Below are positions 5,465 to 13,349 of a stretch of DNA of 38,182 bases, in pieces (position 1 is the first letter of the stretch; every line of letters starts with the position of its first letter). Made by a program: the position numbers and the translations under genes. The notes below the pieces were generated by a model. The model made no database searches. It was not told the origin of the DNA and was given only the letters and a program-made list of their open reading frames with translations. This stretch comes from Fusobacteriaceae bacterium (GTDB lineage: Bacteria; Fusobacteriota; Fusobacteriia; Fusobacteriales; Fusobacteriaceae): positions 1 to 38,182 of the forward strand of contig JAISTB010000013.1 in NCBI GenBank assembly GCA_031272775.1. Reading direction: 5' to 3'.

Positions 5465-6886
5465 ATGGCAACCTATAACAAAGTAAGCCCCGAACTGGTC
5501 GAAGAATTGAAAAAAGCGATTCCCGGCCGGGTATTTACCGGGGAAGACGTCAACGAAGACTATACTCATGACGAAATGCCCATCTACGGGTCGGCCAAAC
5601 CCGAGGTGGTCGTGGAAGCCCAGACGACAGAGGAAATCGCCGAAGTCGTCAAGCTCGCCAACAAATATCTCGTTCCCCTGACGCCCAGAGGCGCGGGAAC
5701 AGGGCTCGTGGGAGGGGCCGTGGCCATCCACGGCGGCATCCTTTTGAGCACGACAAAAATGAACAAGATCCTCGATTATGACCTCGACAACTTCACGGTA
5801 ACCGTGGAGCCCGGCGTACTCCTCAACGATTTGCAGGAAGACGTCGCCAAAAAGGGTCTGCTCTATCCGCCCGATCCCGGGGAAAAATTCGCGACTTTGG
5901 GCGGCAACGTGGCCACAAACGCGGGCGGCATGCGGGCCGTAAAATACGGCGCCACAAGAGACTATGTGGAGGCCATGACCGTGGTACTCCCCACGGGGGA
6001 AATCGTCAAGCTTGGGGCCAAAGTCTCCAAGACCAGCACGGGCTACAGCCTCATCGACCTCATGGTGGGCTCCGAAGGGACCCTAGGCATCATTACGGAA
6101 CTGACGCTGAAGTTGATCCCCCAGCCCAAAGAAGTCATGAGCATGATCATCCCCTATGTCAACCTCAACGAATGTATCGCGACGGTGCCGAAATTCTTCC
6201 AGAATCATTTCGCGCCCCAGGCGCTGGAATTTATGGAAAGGGCCATCGTCATTTCGTCCGAGGCCTACGTAGGCAAGGAAGTTTTCCCCAAGACCTTCAA
6301 CGGTCAGGATGTGGGCGCTTACCTGCTCGTGACCTTTGACGGCGACACGGAGGAAGCGGTTATGGACGTCGTGGAAAAAGCCTCGGAGCTCGTGCTCGAA
6401 AACGGGGCCATGGACGTCATGCTGGCCGATACGCCGGCCCTCAAACGGGACGCCTGGGCGGCCAGAGGATCCTTCCTCGAAGCCATCGAGGCCGATTCCA
6501 AGCTGCTGGATGAATGCGACGTGGTCGTTCCAGTCAGCGAAATCGCCAATTATCTCGGCTTCGTCAACGGTCTCGAGGACAAATACGGCTTCAAGATCAA
6601 GAGCTTCGGCCACGCGGGAGACGGCAATCTCCATATTTACGCCGTCAGCAACGAAATGGAACTCGACGAATTCAAAAAGAAAGTCGATGAATTTATGAAA
6701 GAGATCTATGCCAAGGCCTATGAAACAGGCGGACTCCTGTCGGGTGAACACGGGATCGGCCACGGAAAGATCGGCTATCTGGAAACCGCGGTGGGACCGG
6801 TCACCTTCAAACTCATGGAAGGCATCAAGAAAGTTTTTGATCCCAACCTGATCCTGAACCCGGGGAAGGTTTGCTACAAAGTATAA
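5465..6886 (+). CDS. lctD: FAD-dependent lactate dehydrogenase, GlcD/LctD type
   Basis: A 473-residue FAD-binding PCMH oxidoreductase with FAD-linked oxidase C-terminal domain. The flavin-binding loop PRGAGTGLVGGAV is near residues 77-89, followed by LGGNVATNAGG. The C-terminal domain has GHAGDGNLH (about 382-390) and GEHGIG (427-432), which carry conserved active-site residues. The length matches LctD, the lactate dehydrogenase subunit that works with EtfAB in Acetobacterium woodii to oxidise lactate with NAD+ while consuming reduced ferredoxin. Neighbouring permease, etfBA and larA match that system. Glycolate or another 2-hydroxy acid is the main alternative substrate. AAAGGAGG precedes the start. 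Confidence 0.85.
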   Translation: MATYNKVSPELVEELKKAIPGRVFTGEDVNEDYTHDEMPIYGSAKPEVVVEAQTTEEIAEVVKLANKYLVPLTPRGAGTGLVGGAVAIHGGILLSTTKMNKILDYDLDNFTVTVEPGVLLNDLQEDVAKKGLLYPPDPGEKFATLGGNVATNAGGMRAVKYGATRDYVEAMTVVLPTGEIVKLGAKVSKTSTGYSLIDLMVGSEGTLGIITELTLKLIPQPKEVMSMIIPYVNLNECIATVPKFFQNHFAPQALEFMERAIVISSEAYVGKEVFPKTFNGQDVGAYLLVTFDGDTEEAVMDVVEKASELVLENGAMDVMLADTPALKRDAWAARGSFLEAIEADSKLLDECDVVVPVSEIANYLGFVNGLEDKYGFKIKSFGHAGDGNLHIYAVSNEMELDEFKKKVDEFMKEIYAKAYETGGLLSGEHGIGHGKIGYLETAVGPVTFKLMEGIKKVFDPNLILNPGKVCYKV

Positions 6887-6904
6887 CAAAGGAGGCATGA
6901 ACAA

Positions 6905-8041
6905 ATGGCATATATCATTCAGGAAGAAGGAAAAGAGCTTCTTGCGGAAGTGAAAAATTTTTGCGAAAAAGAAGTCAAGGAACAGTGCAAGGAATACGAC
7001 AGGACGGGGGAATGGCCCAAAGAGATCTACGACAAGGCCATTGAGATGCAGCTGCATTCCCTCGAGGTCCCCGAGGAGTACGGCGGACCGGGGCTCGACC
7101 GGGTGACGGTGGCGGCCCTCATGGAACAGATGGCCATGGCCGACGCGGGCTTCGCGACGACGATCTCCGCCAGCGGTCTGGGATTGAAGCCCGTTTTGAT
7201 CGCGGGGACGGAGGAACAGAAAAAACGCGCCGCCGAACTGATCATTAACGGCGGATTCGCGGCCTTTTGTCTCACGGAACCCTCGGCGGGCTCAGACGCC
7301 GCGGCCGGAAAGACAACGGCGGTCAGAGACGGAGACGAGTATGTATTAAACGGTCGCAAGTGCTTTATTACCAACGGCGGCGTGGCTGCCTTTTACTGCA
7401 TCACGGCCATGACGGACAAATCCCAGGGCACAAAGGGCATCTCGATGTTTTATGTGGAAGCGGGGACGCCGGGACTCTCCACGGGTCACCACGAAGACAA
7501 GCTGGGCATCCGGACCTCAAACACCTGCGACGTGGTCCTCGAAGACTGCCGGATTCCGGCGGCCAATCTCTTGGGCGCCGAAGGGAAGGGCTTTTCCATC
7601 GCCATGAAGACTCTGGACCAGGCCCGGGCCTGGATGGGCTGCATCGCCACGGGCATCGCCCAGCGCGGCATCAACGAGGCCGTGGCCTACGGCAAGGAAA
7701 GAATCCAGTTCGGGAAACCCATCATCAAGAATCAGGCCTTGCAGTTCAAAATCGCCGATATGACCATCAAAACCGAAACCGCGAGACAAATGGTGGCCCA
7801 CGCGCTGACGCTGATGGACCAGGGACTCCCCTACGGGACGGAATCGGCCATCGCCAAGTGCTATGCGGGCGATATCGCCATGGAAGTCGCCTCCGAGGCC
7901 ATCCAGATCTTCGGCGGATACGGCTACAGCCGGGAATACCCGGTGGAAAAATTGCTCCGAGACGCGAAGATTTTCCAGATCTTTGAAGGTTCCAACGAAA
8001 TCCAGCGGATCGTCATCTCGGGCAGCGTCATCGGCAGATAG
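6905..8041 (+). CDS. Acyl-CoA dehydrogenase, short-chain/butyryl-CoA type
   Basis: A 378-residue flavoprotein with the family signatures CLTEPSAGSD (about residues 120-129) and QIFGGYGYSREYPVEKLLRD near the C-terminus. The catalytic base is E361 in IFEGSNEIQ, the position used by short-chain acyl-CoA and butyryl-CoA dehydrogenases. It lies 18 bases after the lactate dehydrogenase gene and 29 bases before etfB, with AAAGGAGG as ribosome binding site, so it belongs to the same operon. In anaerobes such an enzyme with EtfAB reduces crotonyl-CoA to butyryl-CoA by electron bifurcation. Chain-length specificity is inferred, and acrylyl-CoA reduction (lactate to propionate) is a further possibility. 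Confidence 0.88.
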   Translation: MAYIIQEEGKELLAEVKNFCEKEVKEQCKEYDRTGEWPKEIYDKAIEMQLHSLEVPEEYGGPGLDRVTVAALMEQMAMADAGFATTISASGLGLKPVLIAGTEEQKKRAAELIINGGFAAFCLTEPSAGSDAAAGKTTAVRDGDEYVLNGRKCFITNGGVAAFYCITAMTDKSQGTKGISMFYVEAGTPGLSTGHHEDKLGIRTSNTCDVVLEDCRIPAANLLGAEGKGFSIAMKTLDQARAWMGCIATGIAQRGINEAVAYGKERIQFGKPIIKNQALQFKIADMTIKTETARQMVAHALTLMDQGLPYGTESAIAKCYAGDIAMEVASEAIQIFGGYGYSREYPVEKLLRDAKIFQIFEGSNEIQRIVISGSVIGR

Positions 8042-8070
8042 GATTAGACCAGTATCAGGAGGAAAAAGCA

Positions 8071-8877
8071 ATGGAAATTTTAGTATGTATCAAACAGGTA
8101 CCCGATGATTCCGTGGAAGTCAGAGTCGACAAGGGGACAGGTTTGCCGGCCATCGACGGGATAGAGAAAGTCGTCAACGCCTTTGACACTTACGCCTTGG
8201 AAATGGCCGCGAGATATGTGGAAGCCAACGGAGGGGCCGTCACGGCCCTCTCCATCGGGCCCGAAAGCGCCAAAGACGCTCTGCGGAGCTGCCTTGCGGT
8301 CGGCGCGTCCAAGGCCTTTGTCGTCAGGGACGACGCCTTTGAAGGCTCGGACAGCCTCGGAACCAGTTGTATCCTGGCGGCTGCCATCGGGCGTCTTGAG
8401 GAACAAAACGGCAAGCCCTTCGATCTGATTTTCTGCGGAAAAGAGACAACGGACAGCGCCTCGGGACAGGTGGGCTGTCAACTGGCCGAGCAGCTGGGCC
8501 GGGGGCTTATCACGAACATCATCGCCCTTGAACCCAAAGGAGACGGCATCGCGGCGAAGCACGAGACCGAAGAGGGCTATGTGCTGATGGAGACGGCGGT
8601 TCCCGCCGTGGTCACGGTCACAAAACCCAACTACGATCCGCGTTATCCCACGATCAAGAGCAAAATGGCCGCCCGGAAGATGACCATAGAGGAAATCAAG
8701 GGAGCGGATCTGTCGGGTCTCGACGCCGCCAAGACCGGCGTCGGCGGTTCCCACGTAAAGACAGTCAACTATTACGCCCCGCCCAAACGGCAGGCCGGCG
8801 TAAAAATCAAGGAAAAGACGGTGGAAGAGGCTGTGGCCAAAGCGATCGGCATCATGACGGAAGCGAAAGTAATCTGA
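8071..8877 (+). CDS. etfB: Electron transfer flavoprotein beta subunit
   Basis: A 268-residue EtfB with the N-terminal MEILVCIKQVPDDS, the VNAFDTYALEMA segment and the nucleotide-binding stretch CGKETTDSASGQVG (about residues 124-137). It pairs with the alpha subunit encoded 51 bases downstream. In electron-bifurcating Etf the beta subunit holds a second FAD where respiratory Etf holds AMP. The dehydrogenase partners and anaerobic context suggest the bifurcating type, but I cannot decide this from sequence alone. It probably serves both the lactate dehydrogenase and the acyl-CoA dehydrogenase encoded upstream. Confidence 0.93.
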   Translation: MEILVCIKQVPDDSVEVRVDKGTGLPAIDGIEKVVNAFDTYALEMAARYVEANGGAVTALSIGPESAKDALRSCLAVGASKAFVVRDDAFEGSDSLGTSCILAAAIGRLEEQNGKPFDLIFCGKETTDSASGQVGCQLAEQLGRGLITNIIALEPKGDGIAAKHETEEGYVLMETAVPAVVTVTKPNYDPRYPTIKSKMAARKMTIEEIKGADLSGLDAAKTGVGGSHVKTVNYYAPPKRQAGVKIKEKTVEEAVAKAIGIMTEAKVI

Positions 8878-8928
8878 TTTTCCAAAATGAAACACGTGAA
8901 ATTCAATAAAGCAAGGAGGACCTGAAAA

Positions 8929-9933
8929 ATGGACTTTTCAACATACAAAAATATTTTGGTTTATATCGAGCTCGCCGACGCCAAAATCGCCAAGATCAGC
9001 CTCGAAGTACTGGGCGCGGCGAAAAAGATCGCTTCCAAAACCAATGAAGAACTGACCGCGGTCATTACGGGATCGGGCGTCGCCGACGGGGCGGCGGAAG
9101 CGCTGGTCTACGGCGCGGACAAAGTCATTGTCGTCGACAGCGCCGATTACGCCGTGTTCAACCTTGACGTACAGACGGAGATTCTCGCGCAAATCGCCGC
9201 CGAATGCAAGCCCTCGACGATACTTTTGGGGGCGACCCAGAACGGAAAGGACCTCGCGGGCAGACTGGCCTCGAGGCTCGACACGGGTTGCGTCACCGAC
9301 GCCTTCGGCGTGGACGTCGACGGGGCCGGCAATATTGTCTGGACCTGCGCGGCCTACGGCGGGACCGTCTATTGCGATATGGTCATCGATAACGCAAGGC
9401 CCCAGATCGGGAGCCTGCGCTCGGCGGCCTTCAAGAAGAACGAGCCCGTGGCCGGAAAGACCGGCGAAATCATAGCAAAAGACATCAAAGTCTCTCCGGA
9501 GGCCGTAAAAGTCAAAGTTGTGGAAGCGGTCAAAGAAATTTCCGAGACCGTCAACCTCGAAGAGGCGGAAGTCATCGTGACCGGCGGCCGCGGCATGGGC
9601 AGCGCCGAAAATTACGAATTGATCAAGGAACTGGCCAAACTTTTGGGCGGCGAAGTGGGGGCCACAAGACCCGTGACCGAAGCGGGCTGGGTGCCCAAGA
9701 TCCACCAGGTGGGCCAGTCGGGAAAGATCGTCTCGCCCAAGCTCTATATCGCCTGCGGCGTCTCCGGCGCCGTGCAGCACACCTCGGGCATGACGGGTTC
9801 CGACTACATCGTCGCCGTCAACAAAGACGAGGAAGCGCCCATATTTGAGGTTTCCGACATCGGGATCGTCGCCAACGCCATGGACGCCTTACCGCTGATG
9901 ATCAATGAAATCCGGAAAATAAAAGAAAGCTAA
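8929..9933 (+). CDS. etfA: Electron transfer flavoprotein alpha subunit
   Basis: A 334-residue EtfA. The N-terminal domain resembles the beta subunit fold. The C-terminal FAD domain has VTGGRGMGSAENYELIKELA (about residues 217-236), the TRPVTEAGWVP segment and GQSGKIVSPKLYIACGVSGA with the following QH. There is no extra N-terminal ferredoxin domain, unlike the longer EtfA of A. woodii LctC. GCAAGGAGG stands upstream of ATG 8929. This is the last gene of the first lactate transcript, since a terminator follows at 9948. Confidence 0.93.
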   Translation: MDFSTYKNILVYIELADAKIAKISLEVLGAAKKIASKTNEELTAVITGSGVADGAAEALVYGADKVIVVDSADYAVFNLDVQTEILAQIAAECKPSTILLGATQNGKDLAGRLASRLDTGCVTDAFGVDVDGAGNIVWTCAAYGGTVYCDMVIDNARPQIGSLRSAAFKKNEPVAGKTGEIIAKDIKVSPEAVKVKVVEAVKEISETVNLEEAEVIVTGGRGMGSAENYELIKELAKLLGGEVGATRPVTEAGWVPKIHQVGQSGKIVSPKLYIACGVSGAVQHTSGMTGSDYIVAVNKDEEAPIFEVSDIGIVANAMDALPLMINEIRKIKES

Positions 9934-9947
9934 GCGCTCATTTACGG

Positions 9948-9984
9948 AAAAATGGCGGAGTTTGCAGAAATGACGCCATTTTTT
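9948..9984 (+). terminator. Intrinsic terminator after etfA
   Basis: A 10-bp stem (9948-9957 AAAAATGGCG with 9974-9983 CGCCATTTTT) with a 16-nt loop ends in a run of T. It separates the permease-Etf operon from the alcohol dehydrogenase/larA operon. Confidence 0.6.
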
Positions 9985-9993
9985 CGACTCCCA

Positions 9994-10054
9994 TTGCGCT
10001 TTTCCGGAAAATGTGGTATACTGAAATCAGTGAAAAACACGGGAACGCGTTCCC
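9994..10054 (+). promoter_or_regulatory. Promoter and palindromic site of the dehydrogenase-larA operon
   Basis: TTGCGC (9994-9999) and TATACT (10017-10022) with 17-bp spacing place transcription start near 10029. A perfect 14-bp palindrome, GGGAACGCGTTCCC, covers 10041-10054, between that start and the ribosome binding site AAAGGGAGG. It is a candidate operator; no regulator is assigned. Confidence 0.5.
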
Positions 10055-10073
10055 AAAGGGAGGACAAGAGCAA

Positions 10074-11159
10074 ATGACAAGAAGCTTTTACTGGCCCGAT
10101 TATACGATCGGTCCCGACGCCTACAAAAAAGTGGCGGAATTATGCGGCAAATTCGGAAAAAAAGTGGTATTTATCGGCGGAAAGACAGCCCTTTCCAAGG
10201 CGGCCCATCTCGTGCGGGAAGCCATCGCGGGAAGCGGCCTCACGGTCGTCGATGAAGTCTGGTACGGCGGCGAGGCGGCCTATGAGAATGTGGATAAACT
10301 GGAACAGGTGAAATCCATTCGGGAAGCGGATATGGTCTTTGCCTTCGGCGGCGGAAAAGCCCTCGACACGAGTAAGCTTCTGACCCACAGGCTGAAAAAA
10401 CCGCTGTTTACGTTCCCGACCATCGCCTCCACCTGCGCCTGCGTCACGACGGTCTGCGTCATGTATGAGCTGAACCATGAGTTTAAAGAGCTCTGCTGGC
10501 GGGACGCTCCGGCGGACCATGTGTTCATCAACACCCAGGTCATCGCCGAAGCGCCCGACAAATACCTGTGGGCGGGAATCGGCGACACACTGGCCAAGGG
10601 CTATGAGCCGGAATTTTCCGCGAGAGGAAAGGACCTCGACCACTACGACCAATTCGGGATCACGCTTTCGGTCCTGTGCCAGGAGCCCCTCGTCAAATAC
10701 GGGGCCAGGGCTCTCGCCGAATGTCGTGAAAAAAAGGCCGGAAACGCCCTTGACGAAGCGGTGCAGGCCATCATTGTCAATACGGGTCTCGTGTCCAATT
10801 CCGTCATCAACGACTACAATACCTCCATCGCCCACGCGATCACCTACGGGTTTTCCCTGATCCCCGCCGTGGAAGAAAACCACCTGCACGGGGAAATGGT
10901 GGCCTATGGCGTGCTGGTTTTGCTGATGATCGACGGAAAGACCGCCGAAATCGACAAGCTGCTTAAATTTTACAAAGAAATCGATCTGCCCGACTCCTGC
11001 TACCGCTGTTTCCATGTGACGGCGGACGAGGTCGAGCAAAAAATTCTCCAAAAGGCTTCTGAGGTAAACGACATCGTCGTTTCCGCGTTTCCCATCAACA
11101 AGGATATTCTGAGAAAGGGACTGGCCGATCTCGAGGCCTATGTCGCTTCGAAAAACTGA
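10074..11159 (+). CDS. Iron-type alcohol dehydrogenase, glycerol dehydrogenase-like
   Basis: A 361-residue family III (group III metal-dependent) dehydrogenase. The NAD-binding region includes VVFIGGKTAL and the dinucleotide loop AFGGGKALDTSK (about residues 87-98). The PTIASTCA segment and the metal ligands, an Asp plus His in SIAHAITYGF and His in ENHLHGEM, are in the order seen in glycerol dehydrogenases. It would reversibly oxidise a vicinal diol or 2-hydroxy acid with NAD(H). Position just before larA suggests a role in 2-hydroxy acid or propanediol metabolism. The start at 10074 follows AAAGGGAGG; an upstream in-frame ATG at 10011 overlaps the promoter and is rejected. Confidence 0.85.
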   Translation: MTRSFYWPDYTIGPDAYKKVAELCGKFGKKVVFIGGKTALSKAAHLVREAIAGSGLTVVDEVWYGGEAAYENVDKLEQVKSIREADMVFAFGGGKALDTSKLLTHRLKKPLFTFPTIASTCACVTTVCVMYELNHEFKELCWRDAPADHVFINTQVIAEAPDKYLWAGIGDTLAKGYEPEFSARGKDLDHYDQFGITLSVLCQEPLVKYGARALAECREKKAGNALDEAVQAIIVNTGLVSNSVINDYNTSIAHAITYGFSLIPAVEENHLHGEMVAYGVLVLLMIDGKTAEIDKLLKFYKEIDLPDSCYRCFHVTADEVEQKILQKASEVNDIVVSAFPINKDILRKGLADLEAYVASKN

Positions 11160-11197
11160 ACCCTGCAGCAATTCATTCCAAAGTGAGGTGATTCAAC

Positions 11198-12469
11198 GTG
11201 TCAAAAATCGCATTTCCCTACGGCAAAGAAACTCTGAGTTACGATTTTCCCGATGACAGACTGCTGGGCGTCCTGGAGTCCGAGCTCGAACACTACGCGC
11301 CTGAGGCCGGACAGGCGGAGCTCGTGCAAAAAGCCCTCGCAAACCCCATCGGAACGCCGAAGCTGAGCGTAATCGCCGAAGACAAGAAAAAAGTCATCGT
11401 GATCTGCAGCGATCATACGCGGCCGGTGCCGAGTAAATACATCATCCCCTATATGCTGGCCGAAATCCGCAAAGGGAGCCCCGACGCCGACATTACGCTT
11501 TTGATCGCGACGGGATTCCATCGGGCCACGACAAAAGCCGAGCTCGAAAACAAGTTCGGCGCGGATATCGTCGCCAAAGAAAAAATCGTGCTGCATGACA
11601 GCGAGAACTCCGAGACCGTCTATCTGGGGAAACTCCCCTCGGGCGGCGACATCATCATCAACAAGCTCATCGTCGAAGCGGATCTCGTCGTTTCCGAAGG
11701 CTTTATCGAACCGCATTTCTTCGCGGGCTTCTCGGGCGGGCGCAAGAGCATACTCCCCGGCGTCGTCAGCAAGACCACGGTCATGTACAACCACAACGCC
11801 GAATTTATCGACAGCCCCTACGCGAGGACCGGCATCGTGGACGGCAACCCCATTCACATCGATATGCTCTACGCCGCGCGAAAGGCGAGACTGGACTTCA
11901 TCTGCAACGTCGTGATTAACGCGAAGAAGGAAGTCATCTACGCCGTGGCCGGAGACTGCGATCTGGCCCACCGGGTCGGCCGGGAATTTCTCGCCAGCAA
12001 GTGCGCCGTAAAGGCCAAGCCCGCCGATATCGTCATCTCCACAAACGGCGGCTACCCTCTTGACCAGAACATCTATCAGTCCGTAAAGGGCATGACGGCC
12101 GCCGAGGCCACGGTCAAGAAGGGGGGCGTCATCGTAATGCTGTCCTATTCCAACGACGGACACGGCGGCGATTCCTTCTACAATACGTTCAAGGCCGAAA
12201 AGGACCTCGCCAAAATGACCAAGGGCTTCCTCGACACGCCCAAGGACAAGACCATAGCGGACCAGTGGGAGTCCCAGATCCTGGCCCGGGTGCTTATGCA
12301 CGCGAAAGTCATTTATATTTCGAGCCAACCCGACGAAATGGTCAAGGATTTCCAGATGATTCCCGCCCATTCGCTGGATGAGGCCATCCAACTGGCGGAA
12401 AAACTCGTCGGCAATCCCAAGGCGACCTTTACGGCTATTCCCGACGGCATCGCCGTCATGGTCGTATAA
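11198..12469 (+). CDS. larA: Nickel-dependent lactate racemase family protein LarA
   Basis: A 423-residue LarA homologue. Residues known from Lactiplantibacillus plantarum LarA align almost number for number: D72 and R75 in SDHTRP, H108 in ATGFHR, H173 in EPHFF, K183 in SGGRKSILPG (the lysine joined to the nickel-pincer cofactor) and H199 in YNHN. The enzyme interconverts D- and L-lactate, letting one stereospecific dehydrogenase use both. The family also contains racemases for other 2-hydroxy acids, so the substrate rests on the operon context. The cofactor-building larB, larC and larE are not in the window. Translation starts at GTG 11198 behind GTGAGGTG. Confidence 0.88.
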   Translation: MSKIAFPYGKETLSYDFPDDRLLGVLESELEHYAPEAGQAELVQKALANPIGTPKLSVIAEDKKKVIVICSDHTRPVPSKYIIPYMLAEIRKGSPDADITLLIATGFHRATTKAELENKFGADIVAKEKIVLHDSENSETVYLGKLPSGGDIIINKLIVEADLVVSEGFIEPHFFAGFSGGRKSILPGVVSKTTVMYNHNAEFIDSPYARTGIVDGNPIHIDMLYAARKARLDFICNVVINAKKEVIYAVAGDCDLAHRVGREFLASKCAVKAKPADIVISTNGGYPLDQNIYQSVKGMTAAEATVKKGGVIVMLSYSNDGHGGDSFYNTFKAEKDLAKMTKGFLDTPKDKTIADQWESQILARVLMHAKVIYISSQPDEMVKDFQMIPAHSLDEAIQLAEKLVGNPKATFTAIPDGIAVMVV

Positions 12470-12519
12470 GCCGGGAAAATAATATTGTACTTAATTAGTA
12501 TATAATATGCGAGATATTA

Positions 12520-12550
12520 AAAACCCGCGCAAATCAGCGCGGGTTTTTTT
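12520..12550 (+). terminator. Bidirectional terminator between larA and the DUF6941 gene
   Basis: ACCCGCGC (12523-12530), a six-base AAATCA loop and GCGCGGGT (12537-12544) form an 8-bp GC-rich stem. Five A precede it (with a T in front) and seven T follow, so it can serve both the plus-strand larA and the convergent minus-strand gene. Confidence 0.85.
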
Positions 12551-12561
12551 ATGCTCAAAAT

Positions 12562-13278
12562 CTACACGAGGGGCGGCAAATCCTCAGGTTCTTCGGCAGG
12601 CTTGGCCGCTTCGGGCTTCGCTTCCCCGGGCTTTTGTCTCGGGGTCCCGAACATCCACTCAAATTGTCTGCGAACGCCGGTCATGTCGTATTCGGTCCCG
12701 TCCACGATCAATTTGTCATTTTCGGGGATGGCCAGATAGCCGCTTTCCACAGGCTCATTCCGATCCAGACTGACCTGGACGTTCAGATCCCGCATAGCGC
12801 CGTAGGGCCTGAAGGTCACCTTGACCGTCCTGACCAGGCTGTCGTCGGCGAAGATCTTCGCTTTTTCCTCGTCGCTGAAGCGGCGCTGGGGCGGATAATC
12901 GGCGATAAAGAGGTCCACGGTCTTAACGAAGAGCAGCTTGTCCTCGCTTTTCTCAAAGACGTCCAGCGTGTATTTGCCGCGCTTGGCCACGAGGAATTTT
13001 TCAAGGTTCAGCACGGTCTTCCCGATGCCGAAGGGGTCTCGGATCACCATAACGACGCCTTTATTGATCAGGTCATCCTCGGGGGAATTGATGCGCAGTT
13101 CAAATTCCATGTTCTTTTCCATTTCCTCGAAAGTCAGGACAATGGAGAGATTCATCATCGGATAGGGGAAAATCGGCTGGATCAGATTGTCAAAAACGCC
13201 TACAATATTGAAGGTCCCCTGGAACTCCTTGTTTTTTTCTACCTGGTACGCGCAGACTACGGATTTGATTTTTGCCAT
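12562..13278 (-). CDS. Conserved protein of unknown function, DUF6941-like
   Basis: A 238-residue soluble protein. It begins MAKIKSVVCAYQVEKN and continues with a beta-rich domain (FNIVGVFDNLIQPIFPYPMM, then LSIVLTFEEMEKN) to about residue 120. A charged middle follows, and the tail is rich in Pro, Glu and Ala (KPGEAKPEAAKPAEEPEDL) and probably disordered. The pattern resembles DUF6941 proteins of Firmicutes and Fusobacteria, whose function is unknown to me. The start at 13278 has AAAGAGGTAG upstream. It lies 71 bases after the amidohydrolase gene and has its own promoter candidate. Confidence 0.65.
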   Translation of the reverse strand: MAKIKSVVCAYQVEKNKEFQGTFNIVGVFDNLIQPIFPYPMMNLSIVLTFEEMEKNMEFELRINSPEDDLINKGVVMVIRDPFGIGKTVLNLEKFLVAKRGKYTLDVFEKSEDKLLFVKTVDLFIADYPPQRRFSDEEKAKIFADDSLVRTVKVTFRPYGAMRDLNVQVSLDRNEPVESGYLAIPENDKLIVDGTEYDMTGVRRQFEWMFGTPRQKPGEAKPEAAKPAEEPEDLPPLV

Positions 13279-13314
13279 TCTATCTACCTCTTTTTTGAAA
13301 TTTTTCGATACCAT

Positions 13315-13343
13315 AGTATAGCATTTTTCCGTGAAATTTGAAA
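13315..13343 (-). promoter_or_regulatory. Promoter candidate for the DUF6941-like gene
   Basis: Read on the minus strand, TTTCAA (13343-13338) and TATACT (13320-13315) are 17 bp apart. The -10 is good and the -35 weak. Confidence 0.45.
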
Positions 13344-13349
13344 CATTTT

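Noticed and set aside
12485-12506. TTGTAC and TATAAT just after larA look like a promoter
   Set aside because: The spacing is only 10 bp and it would run straight into the terminator at 12520-12550, with no plus-strand gene beyond.
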